Assembly (NCBI RefSeq): GCF_002850745.1
Contig: NZ_KZ559470.1
Span: 279,460 to 324,544, forward strand
Length of the DNA: 45,085 nucleotides
Reading direction: 5' to 3'
From: Nonomuraea indica
GTDB lineage: Bacteria > Actinomycetota > Actinomycetes > Streptosporangiales > Streptosporangiaceae
Below are positions 1 through 9,713 of the stretch, piece by piece. Position numbers and translations under genes: made by a program. Under the pieces are notes generated by a model that did no database searches, was not told the origin of the DNA, and saw only the letters and a program-made list of their open reading frames with translations. Every line of letters begins with the position of its first letter. Position 1 is the first letter of the stretch.

Positions 1-424
1 GGGTGAACGCCCGCGCGGCCCCCGCGCTGATGCGGACCCGGAGCACGGCCGGCTCGGGCGCGTCGAGATCCTCCTCGTCGACGATCTCCTGCGCTTCGAT
101 GACGACCTGCGACGTCTCCGGGTCCCACGCCAGCGCCATGGTGCCGACCCGGAAGTCCTCGGCCAGGGGCACGTCGAGGGGGCCGTCGTCGGCCAGGTCG
201 GCGGGTGCCAGGGCGGGCACGTGGGCGGTGCCCCCGCTGCGCCGCAGCACCTCGTCGAGCAACTCGTCCAGCCTGCCCGCGAGTGCGGCGACCTGGAGTT
301 TCTCCAGCGCGACCGTGGTCAGTCTGCCCTCGGCTCTGGCCTGCAGAAAGAAGGCTCGGGCGCCCGGTTGCCCCAGGGCACCGGCCACGAACCTCTCTGG
401 TGGGTCGTAGTCGAAGACCGGCAT
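1..424 (-). CDS. DUF3090 family protein (3' end cut by window edge)
   Basis: The gene reads inward from an ATG at 424 and runs off the window at base 1, so about 141 codons are visible. The N-terminus begins MPVFDYDPPERFVAG, followed by LxxGxPGxRxFFLQAR and VALEKxQ blocks and LDELLDEVLRR. This is the pattern of the actinobacterial DUF3090 family (Rv2134c-like); its biochemical role is not established. It lies 9 nt downstream of the histidine phosphatase gene. An AAGG ribosome-binding sequence overlaps that gene's stop, so the two are co-transcribed and probably translationally coupled. The same pair is conserved in mycobacteria, near mshC. Base 1 is not the natural end of the gene. Confidence 0.85.
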   Translation of the reverse strand, partial: MPVFDYDPPERFVAGALGQPGARAFFLQARAEGRLTTVALEKLQVAALAGRLDELLDEVLRRSGGTAHVPALAPADLADDGPLDVPLAEDFRVGTMALAWDPETSQVVIEAQEIVDEEDLDAPEPAVLRVRISAGAARAFT

Positions 425-433
425 AGCCTGACC

Positions 434-1120
434 TTACGTGGTCCCGGGTCCGCCGCCGACGGCGGCATCGCTCCCGGTGATGTTTTCTCCCCCGTCTTTC
501 TCCTCCGAATCCTCGGGTAGCCGCAATTCCCCCATATCGTTAAGCCTGCTGAGAAAGGGACGCAAGGGGGCATAGCGAATGACGGTGAGAGCGCCTGGAT
601 CGGCGGTTATCCGCTGAAAATGATCGAGGTGCAGGCCCAGGGCGTCGGCCACGATCGCCTTGATCACGTCCCCGTGGCTGCACACCAGGTAGACAGCCTT
701 CTCCCCGAGGCGGCGGTTCCAGTCGCGGACCGCGGCCACGGCCCGGTGCTGCATGTCGGCCAGCGACTCCCCGTCCGGGAACGTCGCCGCGCTGGGGTGG
801 GCCTGCACGACCTGCCACAACGGGTCCTGGGCCAGTTCCTTCAGCGGCCGCCCGGTCCACTGTCCGTAGCCGCACTCGACGAACCGCTCGTCGATGCGTA
901 CGTCCGTCTCCCGTCCCTCGGCGACCGCGCGCGCCGTCTCCACGCACCGCTCCAGCGGGCTGGAGACGATCGCGTCGAGCCGGACGCCGGCGACGCGTCC
1001 GGCGAGCGCGGCGGCCTGGGCGCGGCCCGCGTCGCTGAGATGGACTCCGGGGGTGCGGCCGGCCAGGACCGGCCCGGTGAGCGCGGTGAGCCCGTGGCGG
1101 GCGAGAAGCAGCGTCGTCAC
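434..1120 (-). CDS. Histidine phosphatase family protein (MSMEG_4193 type)
   Basis: A phosphoglycerate-mutase-like histidine phosphatase of about 228 aa. The catalytic RHG is at the N-terminus (LLLARHGLT), the second arm is SSPLERCVETA, and the second catalytic His is in VCSHGDVIKAI. The overall pattern (VLAGRTPGVHLSDAG, GQWTGRPLKELA) matches the actinobacterial MSMEG_4193/Rv2135c family annotated as putative phosphomutase; the substrate is unknown. I chose the GTG at 1120 because homologs begin just before the beta strand that leads into RHG. An in-frame GTG at 1147 would add nine residues and cannot be excluded, since neither start has a clear Shine-Dalgarno. It is divergent from the aldo/keto reductase gene and forms a two-gene unit with the DUF3090 gene downstream. 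Confidence 0.85.
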   Translation of the reverse strand: MTTLLLARHGLTALTGPVLAGRTPGVHLSDAGRAQAAALAGRVAGVRLDAIVSSPLERCVETARAVAEGRETDVRIDERFVECGYGQWTGRPLKELAQDPLWQVVQAHPSAATFPDGESLADMQHRAVAAVRDWNRRLGEKAVYLVCSHGDVIKAIVADALGLHLDHFQRITADPGALTVIRYAPLRPFLSRLNDMGELRLPEDSEEKDGGENITGSDAAVGGGPGTT

Positions 1121-1184
1121 GGGCCCAGTGTCGCAGGCGAGGATCACGGCGTTTCACCGGCCCGGACGGTAACCTGGCGGGACC

Positions 1185-2132
1185 ATGCAGCAACGCTATG
1201 TCGGCCGTAGCGGCCTGTCGGTGTCCCGCCTGGGGCTCGGCACGATGACCTGGGGGCGCGACACCGACGCCGAGGAGGCGTCGGCACAGCTCCGCACGTT
1301 CGTGGACGCCGGCGGCACGCTCGTCGACACCGCCGACGTCTACACCGGCGGCGACGCCGAACGCCTCCTCGGCCGGATGCTGCGCGACTCGGTGCCCCGC
1401 TCCGAGCTGGTGATCTCCACCAAGGCCGTGGTGACCCCGTTGGGCCGCCGGCCGCGCGACGCCTCCCGCCGCCACCTCATCGCCGCCGTGGACGCCTCCC
1501 TGGCCCGGCTCGGCGTCGACTACGTCGACCTGTGGCAGCTGCACACCTACGACGAGGAGGTGCCGCTGGAGGAGACGATGGCCGCGCTGGACGCGATCGT
1601 CTCCTCCGGCCGCGCCGTCTACGCGGGCGTGTGCGACTACACCGGATGGCAGCTCGCCGCGGCGGCGGTCACCCAGCGCGCCGTGCCCGGGCGCGTCCCC
1701 GTCACCTCGGCGCAGGCCGAGTACTCCCTGCTCGCTCGCGAGCCCGAGCGGGAGCTGCTGCCCGCCGCCGAGCACGTGGGCGCGGGCGTGCTGGCCTGGT
1801 CGCCGCTCGGCCGCGGGGTGCTGACCGGCAAGTACCGCACCGGCGTCCCGTCCGACTCGCGGGCCGCGACCCCGCACTTCGCCGAGTTCGTCCGGCCCTA
1901 CCTCGACGAGCGCAGCCGCCGGGTGGTCGAGTCGGTGATGACGGCCGCCGACGGGCTCGGCGTCTCCCCGGTGGCGGTGGCGCTGTCGTGGGTGCGCGAC
2001 CAGCCGGGGGTGGCGGCGGCCATCGTCGGCGCCCGCACCCGCGGCCAGCTCGCCGGGGCGCTGGCGGCCGAGGAGGTCGTGCTGCCGCGCGAGATCCGCG
2101 AGGCGCTCGACGACGTCTCCTCCCCCGACTGA
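1185..2132 (+). CDS. Aldo/keto reductase
   Basis: A 315-aa NAD(P)H-dependent oxidoreductase of the AKR TIM-barrel superfamily. The catalytic tetrad is visible: Asp and Tyr in VDTADVYTGGDAE, Lys in ISTKAVV and His in LWQLHTYDE. The N-terminal RYVGRSGLSVSRLGLGTMTWG and the C-terminal cofactor segment (AAIVGARTRGQLAG) are typical of the soluble bacterial AKR family. The length is normal. The ATG at 1185 lies 65 bp from the start of the divergent phosphatase gene, so the two share a short promoter region. The substrate cannot be told from sequence. The stop codon sits at the edge of a short triplicated repeat. Confidence 0.9.
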   Translation: MQQRYVGRSGLSVSRLGLGTMTWGRDTDAEEASAQLRTFVDAGGTLVDTADVYTGGDAERLLGRMLRDSVPRSELVISTKAVVTPLGRRPRDASRRHLIAAVDASLARLGVDYVDLWQLHTYDEEVPLEETMAALDAIVSSGRAVYAGVCDYTGWQLAAAAVTQRAVPGRVPVTSAQAEYSLLAREPERELLPAAEHVGAGVLAWSPLGRGVLTGKYRTGVPSDSRAATPHFAEFVRPYLDERSRRVVESVMTAADGLGVSPVAVALSWVRDQPGVAAAIVGARTRGQLAGALAAEEVVLPREIREALDDVSSPD

Positions 2133-2168
2133 CGGCCCCGACTGACGGCCCCGGCTGACGGCCCCGAC
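2128..2168. repeat. Short tandem repeat (three ~13-bp units) over the AKR stop codon
   Basis: Three nearly identical copies of CTGACGGCCCCG(A/G) follow one another directly, and the first includes the TGA stop of the aldo/keto reductase. This looks like a slippage-type duplication; no function is implied. Confidence 0.7.
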
Positions 2169-2306
2169 GACGTGCGCCCAGGCGAACGAGAGTCGGCCTC
2201 GCGTGTCACTAGTCCATACCAGATCGCGCCATTGACGAGAAACACCTGCCTCTCACGCTCGATGTCCGTAAAGATTTCCTTTGGAAGGCGAGGCGGGAGG
2301 GGACCG

Positions 2307-3191
2307 ATGGGGAGCAGGACCGCGATCTCGGCTGGGGTCCTGGCGGTGGCGCTGGTGGCGATACCGCTCGCCCTGCCGGCTTCGGCGGCCCTGGCGCGCG
2401 ACTGCCCCAGCGGCGGCGGCCTGCTCGGCGGCGTGACCGACGCGGTGTGCGACACGGTCGGAAAGGTCACCGGCACGGTCGACACGCTCACCGGCGACAC
2501 GCTCAAGCCCGTCACCGACGGCCTCGACGACACGACCGGCAAGGTGCTCGGCAAGGTCGGCGAGGTGGCTCCCACCAGCCGGCCCGACAGCGGCGCGCGG
2601 TCCGCCGAGACCGGCGCCGAGACCGGCACCCGCCCGTCCGAGCCGACCCTGCTGCCCGAGCCGCTCCCCGACGTGTGCCTGCCCGTGCTGTCCTGCGCCG
2701 CCTACCGGCGCGGCGCCGGCGACCCGGCGACCCCCACGCCCGAGGTCTCCAGCTCCGCCCCCCGGCCCGCCCGGTCGTCCGAGCCCGACGACGACGGCAG
2801 GATGGAGCGGCGCGAGCGGGAGGAGACGGCGGTGGCGCCGCCCACCGGCGCTCCCCGCCATCCCGACAGCGAGCCGCACACGCTCAACTCCGAGCCGGCC
2901 GGCGAGCCGGTCACCGACGAGCCGACGGCCGACCCGGACGACGCGCGCATCGAGCTGCTGTGGCCCAACCCGCTCGTCAAGGACCTCACGCTGCCGCTGG
3001 GCGACCGGGAGGTCGTCCGGCCCAGCACGCCGGCCTCCGACGTGCTGGGCACGTCGCTGACGATCGCGCTGCTGGTGTCGGCCATCGCCGCCACCCGCAT
3101 CGTGCAGCAGCGCCGCCAGCGGACCGAGCAGGCGGAGTCCATCCCCTTCGAGCCCGCCCCGGCCAACACCGGCCGCCACCGCCTGGCCTGA
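2307..3191 (+). CDS. Secreted, C-terminally membrane-anchored protein of unknown function
   Basis: A protein of 294 aa. The ATG at 2307 is chosen over more upstream in-frame starts because a GGGAGGGGA ribosome-binding sequence lies just before it and the product then begins with a clean signal peptide (MGSRTAISAGVLAVALVAIP, cleavage near ASA). The mature N-terminal part has two Cys pairs (DC...VC, VCLPVLSC) and a repeated Thr/Gly/Val pattern (VGKVTGTV, TGKVLGKVGEV). It is followed by a long Pro/Glu/Asp-rich, probably disordered region. Near residues 245-265 there is a hydrophobic helix (SLTIALLVSAIAAT), then a short basic tail with RRQR. This suggests a surface protein anchored by its C-terminus. 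I do not recognise a family. Confidence 0.75.
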   Translation: MGSRTAISAGVLAVALVAIPLALPASAALARDCPSGGGLLGGVTDAVCDTVGKVTGTVDTLTGDTLKPVTDGLDDTTGKVLGKVGEVAPTSRPDSGARSAETGAETGTRPSEPTLLPEPLPDVCLPVLSCAAYRRGAGDPATPTPEVSSSAPRPARSSEPDDDGRMERREREETAVAPPTGAPRHPDSEPHTLNSEPAGEPVTDEPTADPDDARIELLWPNPLVKDLTLPLGDREVVRPSTPASDVLGTSLTIALLVSAIAATRIVQQRRQRTEQAESIPFEPAPANTGRHRLA

Positions 3192-3520
3192 CGCCCTGCC
3201 GCCCCTCGGCGGCTCACGCCCCACGAAGCACGCGGTCCCGGCGCACGCTCGTCCGTCCGGTCACCGCCCCCGGCTCCACGGGCTGGTCGTCGACCACCCG
3301 TACCCCCGAGCGCTCCGAGACGGTCATGGGGCGCAGCGACAGGACGGACCGAGCCCCAGAGCCCGGAACGCCCATAGCCCCCGGAACGCCGGTAGCCCCC
3401 GGAGCGCCCGAAGGGCCGGGGGCAGGGCGTGTCCCGCGTGCGCGCGGAGGCGCGTGGACGGGGCGGCGGAGCGCCGTGCGGTGGGGCCCGCCGCGTGTGG
3501 CGTCCCGGCGGGGCGGCGGG
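3192..3520. other. Intergenic region between convergent genes; 18-bp imperfect triplet repeat
   Basis: No gene is supported here. The only visible structure is an imperfect three-copy repeat of an 18-bp unit (AGCCCCCGGAACGCCGGT-like) around 3358-3412. I see no clear intrinsic terminator with a T-run for either flanking gene. Confidence 0.6.
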
Positions 3521-4285
3521 TCAGGCGCCGATGGCGTGCACGCCGCCGTCGACGTGGACGATCTCGCCCGTGGTGGCGGGGAACCAGTCGGACATCAGGG
3601 CGACGCACGCCTTGGCGGCCGGGACCGTGTCGGACAGGTCCCAGCCGAGCGGCGCCTTGTCCGGCCAGCTGTCCTCGAACTCCTTGAAGCCCGGGATGGA
3701 CTTGGCGGCCATGGTGCGCAGCGGGCCCGCGGCGACCAGGTTGACCCGGATGCCCTGCTTGCCGAGGTCGCGGGCGAGGTAGCGGGAGGCGGACTCCAGG
3801 CCGGCCTTGGCCACGCCCATCCAGTCGTAGACCGGCCAGGCCTTGGTGGCGTCGAAGTCGAGGCCGACGACGGCGCCGCCCTCCTTCATCAGCGGCAGGC
3901 AGGCCACGGCCAGCGACTTGAACGAGTAGGTGGACACGTGCAGGGCGGTGGAGACGTCGTCCCACGTGGTGTTGAGGAAGTTGCCGCCGAGCGCGGTCTG
4001 CGGCGCGAAGCCGATCGAGTGGACGACGCCGTCGAGGCCGTCGACGTGCTCGCCGACGCGGGCGGCGAGGGTGTCGAGATGCTCGGTGTTCTGGACGTCG
4101 AGCTCCAGGACGGGCGCCGGCTGCGGGAGCCGCCTGGCGATGCGCTCGACGAGGCTCAGCCGGCCGAAGCCGGTGAGGACCACGGTGGCGCCCTCCTCCT
4201 GGGCCAGCCTGGCGACCGAGAACGCGATCGAGGCGTCGGTCAGCACACCGGTGACGAGGATGCGCTTGCCTTCGAGGATGCCCAT
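3521..4285 (-). CDS. fabI: Enoyl-[acyl-carrier-protein] reductase (NADH), InhA/FabI type
   Basis: A short-chain dehydrogenase-fold protein of 254 aa that catalyses the last reduction of the FAS-II elongation cycle (trans-2-enoyl-ACP to acyl-ACP). The FabI-type cofactor motif VTGVLTDASIAFSVA is at residues 11-25, SIGFAP at 90-95, and the catalytic Tyr and Lys are spaced as in InhA (Y153 and K160, YDWMGVAK). RVNLVAAGPLRTMAAKSI is the substrate-loop signature. The PVYDWMG and GLDFDA blocks place it closer to mycobacterial InhA than to E. coli FabI. It starts 2 nt after fabG, so the two form one operon. This is primary metabolism, not part of the biosynthetic cluster. Confidence 0.95.
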   Translation of the reverse strand: MGILEGKRILVTGVLTDASIAFSVARLAQEEGATVVLTGFGRLSLVERIARRLPQPAPVLELDVQNTEHLDTLAARVGEHVDGLDGVVHSIGFAPQTALGGNFLNTTWDDVSTALHVSTYSFKSLAVACLPLMKEGGAVVGLDFDATKAWPVYDWMGVAKAGLESASRYLARDLGKQGIRVNLVAAGPLRTMAAKSIPGFKEFEDSWPDKAPLGWDLSDTVPAAKACVALMSDWFPATTGEIVHVDGGVHAIGA

Positions 4286-4287
4286 GG

Positions 4288-4983
4288 TCAGTGCCCCATT
4301 CCGAGTCCGCCGTCGACCGGGATCACGGCACCGGTGATGTAGGAGGCGTCGTCGCCCGCCAGGAAACGGACCACGCGCGCGACCTCGCCCGGCTTGGCCT
4401 GCCTGCCGAGCGGGATGTTCTTGACGATGGCCTCGGAGTCGAGCCCGGCCGTCATGTCGGTCTCCACGAAGCCGGGCGCGACCACGTTGACCGTGATGCC
4501 GCGCGAGCCGTACTCGCGGGCCATGGAGCGGCCGAAGCCGATCAGGCCCGCCTTGGAGGCGGCGTAGTTGGTCTGGCCGGCCGATCCCGACAGGGCCACG
4601 ACCGAGGAGACGAGGATGATCCGGCCGCGCTTGAGCTTCATCATCGGCCGGATGGCGCGCTTGGCGACGCGGTAGGCGCCGGTGAGGTTGGCGTCGAGGA
4701 CCTCGGTGAAGGTCTCCTCCTTCATCATGGCGAGGAGGGTGTCCTTGGTGATGCCGGCGTTGGCGACCAGCACCTCGACCGGGCCCTGCTCGGCCTCGAC
4801 CTTGTCGAAGGCGGCCTCGACGTCGGCCGTGCTGGTGACGTCGCAGCGCACCCCGAACAGCCCTTCCGGGGGCTCTCCCGATCGGTAGGTGACGGCGACG
4901 GCGTCGCCGGCCGCGGCGAGTTCGCGGGCTATCGCGAGGCCGATGCCGCGATTGCCTCCGGTGACGAGAACAGAGCGTGCCAT
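4288..4983 (-). CDS. fabG: 3-oxoacyl-[acyl-carrier-protein] reductase (MabA type)
   Basis: A 231-aa NADPH-dependent short-chain reductase that reduces 3-oxoacyl-ACP in FAS-II. The cofactor motif VTGGNRGIG is at residues 7-15, NAGIT near 75-79, and the catalytic Ser-Tyr-Lys are in ILVSSV, Y140 and K144 (YAASKAG). The C-terminus VIPVDGGLGMGH is typical of actinobacterial FabG. The ATG at 4983 (MARSVLVTGG) is preferred to an in-frame start 51 nt upstream that would add an unusual leader. It sits immediately upstream of fabI in the conserved mabA-inhA order. The 77-bp gap to the divergent tldD gene carries a perfect 12-bp palindrome. Confidence 0.95.
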   Translation of the reverse strand: MARSVLVTGGNRGIGLAIARELAAAGDAVAVTYRSGEPPEGLFGVRCDVTSTADVEAAFDKVEAEQGPVEVLVANAGITKDTLLAMMKEETFTEVLDANLTGAYRVAKRAIRPMMKLKRGRIILVSSVVALSGSAGQTNYAASKAGLIGFGRSMAREYGSRGITVNVVAPGFVETDMTAGLDSEAIVKNIPLGRQAKPGEVARVVRFLAGDDASYITGAVIPVDGGLGMGH

Positions 4984-5002
4984 GGCACCAGACGCTATCT
5001 CG

Positions 5003-5014
5003 TACCGGCCGGTA
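5003..5014. promoter_or_regulatory. 12-bp perfect palindrome in the fabG/tldD divergent promoter region
   Basis: TACCGGCCGGTA is a perfect inverted repeat, 19 bp upstream of the fabG ATG and 46 bp upstream of tldD. Its position suits an operator for a dimeric regulator of fabG-fabI, but in DNA of this GC content the G/C core alone is weak evidence. Confidence 0.35.
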
Positions 5015-5060
5015 GGCGCTTGTCCGGGTGGCACAAGATCACAGGGTTAGGATCGTGGAC

Positions 5061-6550
<1,490 letters not shown>

Positions 6551-6554
<4 letters not shown>

Positions 6555-7942
6555 GCATCACCGACGGTTCGCCGTCTCCGCAGGAGATGGTGGAGAGGGC
6601 TCTGAAGCTGTCCACCAGCGACGGCTGCATCGTGCTCGCCGACGAGGGCTCCACCGCCAACCTGCGCTTCGCCGGCAACACGCTCACCACCAACGGTGTC
6701 GCCCGCTCCGCCCGGCTCACCGTGATCGCGATCGAGGGTGACCGCGTCGGCGTGGTGTCGCGCGCCGCCGTACGGGCCGACCAGCTCGCCGACGTGGTCG
6801 CGGCGGCCGACCGGGCGGCGCGCGAGGCGCAGCCGGCCGAGGACGTCCGCCCGCTGGTCGAGGGGGTGCCGGCCAGCCCGTCGTGGGACGAGCCCGTCAC
6901 GCCCACCGACATCGGGGTGTTCGAGGGGTTCGCGCCCGCGCTGGGCGAGGCGTTCGCCGCCGCGGAGGCGGGCGGCAGGAAGCTGTACGGCTTCGCCGAG
7001 CACTCCAGGACCACGACGTTCCTCGGCACGTCGGCCGGGCTGCGGCTGCGCCACGACCAGCCGACCGGCCGGCTGGAGCTCAACGCGAAGTCGGCCGACC
7101 TCAAGCGGTCGGCGTGGACGGGCGTGGCGACCCGTGACTTCGCCGACGTGGACGTGGCGGGCCTCGACTCGGCGCTGTCGCGGCGGCTGGAGTGGGCCAA
7201 GAACCGGATCGACCTGCCGGCCGGCCGCTACGAGACGCTGCTGCCGCCGAGCGCGGTGGCCGACCTGATGCTCTACATGCTCTGGTCGGCGGGCGCCAGG
7301 GACGCGCTCGACGGCCGGTCGGTGTTCGCCCGGCCGGGCGGGGGCACCCGGGTGGGCGAGCGGCTGGCCACCCTGCCGGTGACGCTGTCCGGTGACCCGT
7401 CGGCGCCGGGCATCGAGTGCGCCCCGTTCGTGGTCGCGCACGCCTCCAGCCGCGAGTCGTCGGTGTTCGACAACGGGCTGCCCCTGTCGCCCACCGACTG
7501 GGTGAAGGACGGCACGCTGGCGGCGCTGCTGCAGACCCGCCACTCGGCGGAGCTGAGCGGGCTGCCGGTGACCCCGATGATCGACAACATGATCATGACG
7601 GGTCCGGAGGGCGGGCGGTCGCTGGAGGAGATGATCGCCTCCACCGAGCGGGGGCTGCTGCTGACCTGCCTGTGGTACATCCGCGAGGTCGACCCGCAGA
7701 CGCTGCTGCTGACCGGGCTGACCCGTGACGGGGTCTACCTGGTGGAGCACGGCGAGGTCGTGGGCGAGGTCAACAACTTCCGCTTCAACGAGAGCCCGGT
7801 CGACCTGCTCGGCCGGATCACCGAGGTGGGCGCCAGCGCGCAGACGCTGCCGCGCGAGTGGAACGACTACTGGACCCGGGCGGTCATGCCGGCGGTGCGG
7901 GTGCCGGACTTCAACATGTCGACGGTCAGCCAGGCGAGCTGA
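6551..7942 (+). CDS. pmbA: TldE/PmbA-family metallopeptidase subunit
   Basis: A 463-aa partner subunit of the TldD/TldE protease. It shares the TldD/PmbA fold (LADEGSTANLRFAGN near the N-terminus; GLPVTPMIDNMIMTGPEGGRSLEEMI in the middle) but lacks the HExxxH motif, as expected for the non-catalytic subunit. It starts at a GTG at 6551 that overlaps the tldD stop by 4 nt and is preceded by GGAGGG. Its 3' end overlaps the convergent C45-like gene by 17 nt. Confidence 0.92.
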
Positions 7943-8969
7943 CCGGGCTCGCGGCGGCTGCGATCGCGAAGGTGTGGACGCGGCTCCACCGCTGCCCGGT
8001 GACGATCCGGGCGGTGCCGGCCTTCAGGTCGTAGACGACCGACCAGCGGGTGTGCGGCTGGGCGACGCGGCGCAGCAGGCCGAGGGCGTCGGCGCGGGTG
8101 CCGATGCCCTCGGTGAGCGTGCGGTAGCGCGTGTCGGCGAGGCGGGCGCGGCGGTCGGTGCCGGCCATCGTGATGTTGGTGAGGACGCGGTCGTCGATCA
8201 CGTGCATCCGGCCCTGCCCGTACTCGACGACCGCCGAGCGGCCCGAGCGGTCGGCCAGGAGGTAGTGCACCTGGGGGCCGCCGGTGAAGTCGACGTCGTA
8301 GCGGCGCATCAGCGTGAGGGCCTCCTCCACGGTGGCGGCGCGGTCGAGGACGAGGCGCATGATGCGCACGCTGCTCACCCGGGCGCGGCCGGGTGTGCGG
8401 GCCGGGAGCTCGGCGTCGGGCGTCTGGGCGAGGCCGACGGCCAGGCCCTGGTCGTTCATGCCGTCGAAGGGCGACAGGACGGCGTGGCCGAGCCGCCTGC
8501 GGTCGGCCGCGTCCTTCAGGTCGGCCGGGCCTGTGCCGCCGAGCAGGTAGGACACGTCCACGACGCTCAGGGAGGCGTGGCCGTCGGGCGGGTCGGCGCG
8601 CACCACCATGGCCGGGTTGGGGTCCCAGTCGAAGTTGCGGCCGAACTCCGCGCCCCGGTGGAACAGGGAGCAGGCCCAGCCGTCCTCGCCGCGGCCGAGT
8701 TCCTCGTCGGTGAGCGGCGCCTCGATGTCGTAGCCGCCGTGGTAGGTCATCTCGTACAGCGGCAGGTCGTCCACCTGGCGCAGGCTCGCGATCGTGCGGG
8801 CGCGCTCGGCGGGCGTCTGGCGCAGCAGCGAGGCGCTCCGTTCGGCCTGCCGCGGCGCGGGGGTCGGGGGCGGGCCGCCCGTGGGTGAGCCGCTCCCGGG
8901 CGCGCAGGCGACGGCTGACGGCACGGTCAGGATCAGCGCCGCCAGCAGCGCCGCGGTGGGGGAACGCAT
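7926..8969 (-). CDS. C45-type N-terminal-nucleophile hydrolase, predicted lipoprotein
   Basis: A protein of 347 aa. The N-terminus is a signal peptide with a lipobox-like Cys (ALILTVPSAVAC, C22), followed by a Pro/Gly linker. The domain resembles the acyl-CoA:6-aminopenicillanate acyltransferase/choloylglycine-hydrolase (Ntn) fold. C100 in WACSLFHRGAEFGRNFDWD is the likely nucleophile after processing, and GRNFDWD, MNDQGLAVGL and YLLADRSGRSAVVEY are the family blocks. Members of this family cleave amide bonds; the substrate is unknown. An extracytoplasmic Ntn hydrolase of this kind is uncommon but known in actinomycetes. It is convergent with tldE and overlaps its end. Confidence 0.72.
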   Translation of the reverse strand: MRSPTAALLAALILTVPSAVACAPGSGSPTGGPPPTPAPRQAERSASLLRQTPAERARTIASLRQVDDLPLYEMTYHGGYDIEAPLTDEELGRGEDGWACSLFHRGAEFGRNFDWDPNPAMVVRADPPDGHASLSVVDVSYLLGGTGPADLKDAADRRRLGHAVLSPFDGMNDQGLAVGLAQTPDAELPARTPGRARVSSVRIMRLVLDRAATVEEALTLMRRYDVDFTGGPQVHYLLADRSGRSAVVEYGQGRMHVIDDRVLTNITMAGTDRRARLADTRYRTLTEGIGTRADALGLLRRVAQPHTRWSVVYDLKAGTARIVTGQRWSRVHTFAIAAAASPVSSPG

Positions 8970-9042
8970 GGTCGCAGTGTCCCGTCCTGGGCCCGGCTTG
9001 TCAGCTCCCGTACGGGAAAGGCCGCCTACCGGGCCCGGCCGG

Positions 9043-9255
9043 TCAGGCGTCCTCGAGCCGGAATCCCACCTTCATGCCCACCTGGAAGTGGGCCACCTCC
9101 CCCGCGTCGATGTGCCCGCGGATCTCCGTCACCTCGAACCAGTCGAGGTGACGCAGCGTCTGCGCGGCACGCCTGACGCCGTTGCGGATGGCCTCGTCAA
9201 CGCTCTCACCCGACGTCCCGACTATCTCGGTGACCCGGTACGTTCGATCCGTCAT
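9043..9255 (-). CDS. Dodecin, flavin-storage protein
   Basis: A 70-aa protein of normal dodecin length. The pattern MTDRTYRVTEIVGTSxESVDEAI, then TLRHLDWFEVTEIRG, then VAHFQVGMKVGFRLE matches the family, including the Trp (HLDWFEV) that stacks on flavin and the Gln of FQVGMKVG. Dodecins form hollow dodecamers that bind and protect FMN or riboflavin. The ATG at 9255 follows a strong AAGGAGG ribosome-binding site with 7-nt spacing. It appears to be a single-gene unit. Confidence 0.93.
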   Translation of the reverse strand: MTDRTYRVTEIVGTSGESVDEAIRNGVRRAAQTLRHLDWFEVTEIRGHIDAGEVAHFQVGMKVGFRLEDA

Positions 9256-9354
9256 CTCCGCACCCTCCTTACTCGAAGGCCATGATCGCATGACCAGTCC
9301 CGCCCGTCGTGGGGGCCGTCGCAACCGGCATGTCCGAGGTCTACCGTGGGAAGC

Positions 9355-9669
9355 ATGAAGTGGGGACGTAGGAAGCAGGACGTCCATCAGGTCACCGACG
9401 CCCGGCCCTCGCTGAGCGCGGACATCCACAGCCGCGAGATCCGCTACCTCATCAAGATGGGCATCCGGACGATCTGCCTGATCCTGGCGGTCGTGGTGCC
9501 GTTGCCGTGGCCGTACCGGCTGCTGTTCATCGCCGGCGCGGTCTTTTTGCCATACATAGCCGTAATCGGGGCCAATGAGAGGGGAAGGGATGCTCCTCCC
9601 CCGACCTTTCAGACCCCTGGAGCTAACCAAACCGAGATACCGATGCACCGACGCGAGATCGGGTCGTGA
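9355..9669 (+). CDS. DUF3099 family membrane protein
   Basis: A small protein of 104 aa. The block VTDARPSLSADIHSREIRYLI followed by two adjacent transmembrane helices (about residues 36-52 and 55-74, IRTICLILAVVVPLP and RLLFIAGAVFLPYIAVI) is the actinobacterial DUF3099 pattern. The function is unknown. The ATG at 9355 fits homolog N-termini (MKWGRRKQD); an in-frame GTG at 9346 is possible. It is followed directly by the 6C-like small RNA on the same strand. Confidence 0.85.
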   Translation: MKWGRRKQDVHQVTDARPSLSADIHSREIRYLIKMGIRTICLILAVVVPLPWPYRLLFIAGAVFLPYIAVIGANERGRDAPPPTFQTPGANQTEIPMHRREIGS

Positions 9670-9676
9670 CTAAGTC

Positions 9677-9708
9677 TTGACGCATCCCATGGGTTGTAGG
9701 TGTACGCT
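9677..9708 (+). promoter_or_regulatory. Candidate promoter of the 6C-like sRNA
   Basis: TTGACG at 9677-9682 and TACGCT at 9703-9708 fit actinobacterial sigma-70 boxes, but the 20-bp spacer is longer than ideal. Transcription would begin near 9714, just before the first hairpin, and that agreement is the main support. Confidence 0.45.
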
Positions 9709-9713
9709 TTAGC

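Noticed and set aside
2172..2306. Upstream in-frame start for the secreted anchored protein
   Set aside because: It would put 45 unrelated residues before the signal peptide and lacks a ribosome-binding site; ATG 2307 has one.
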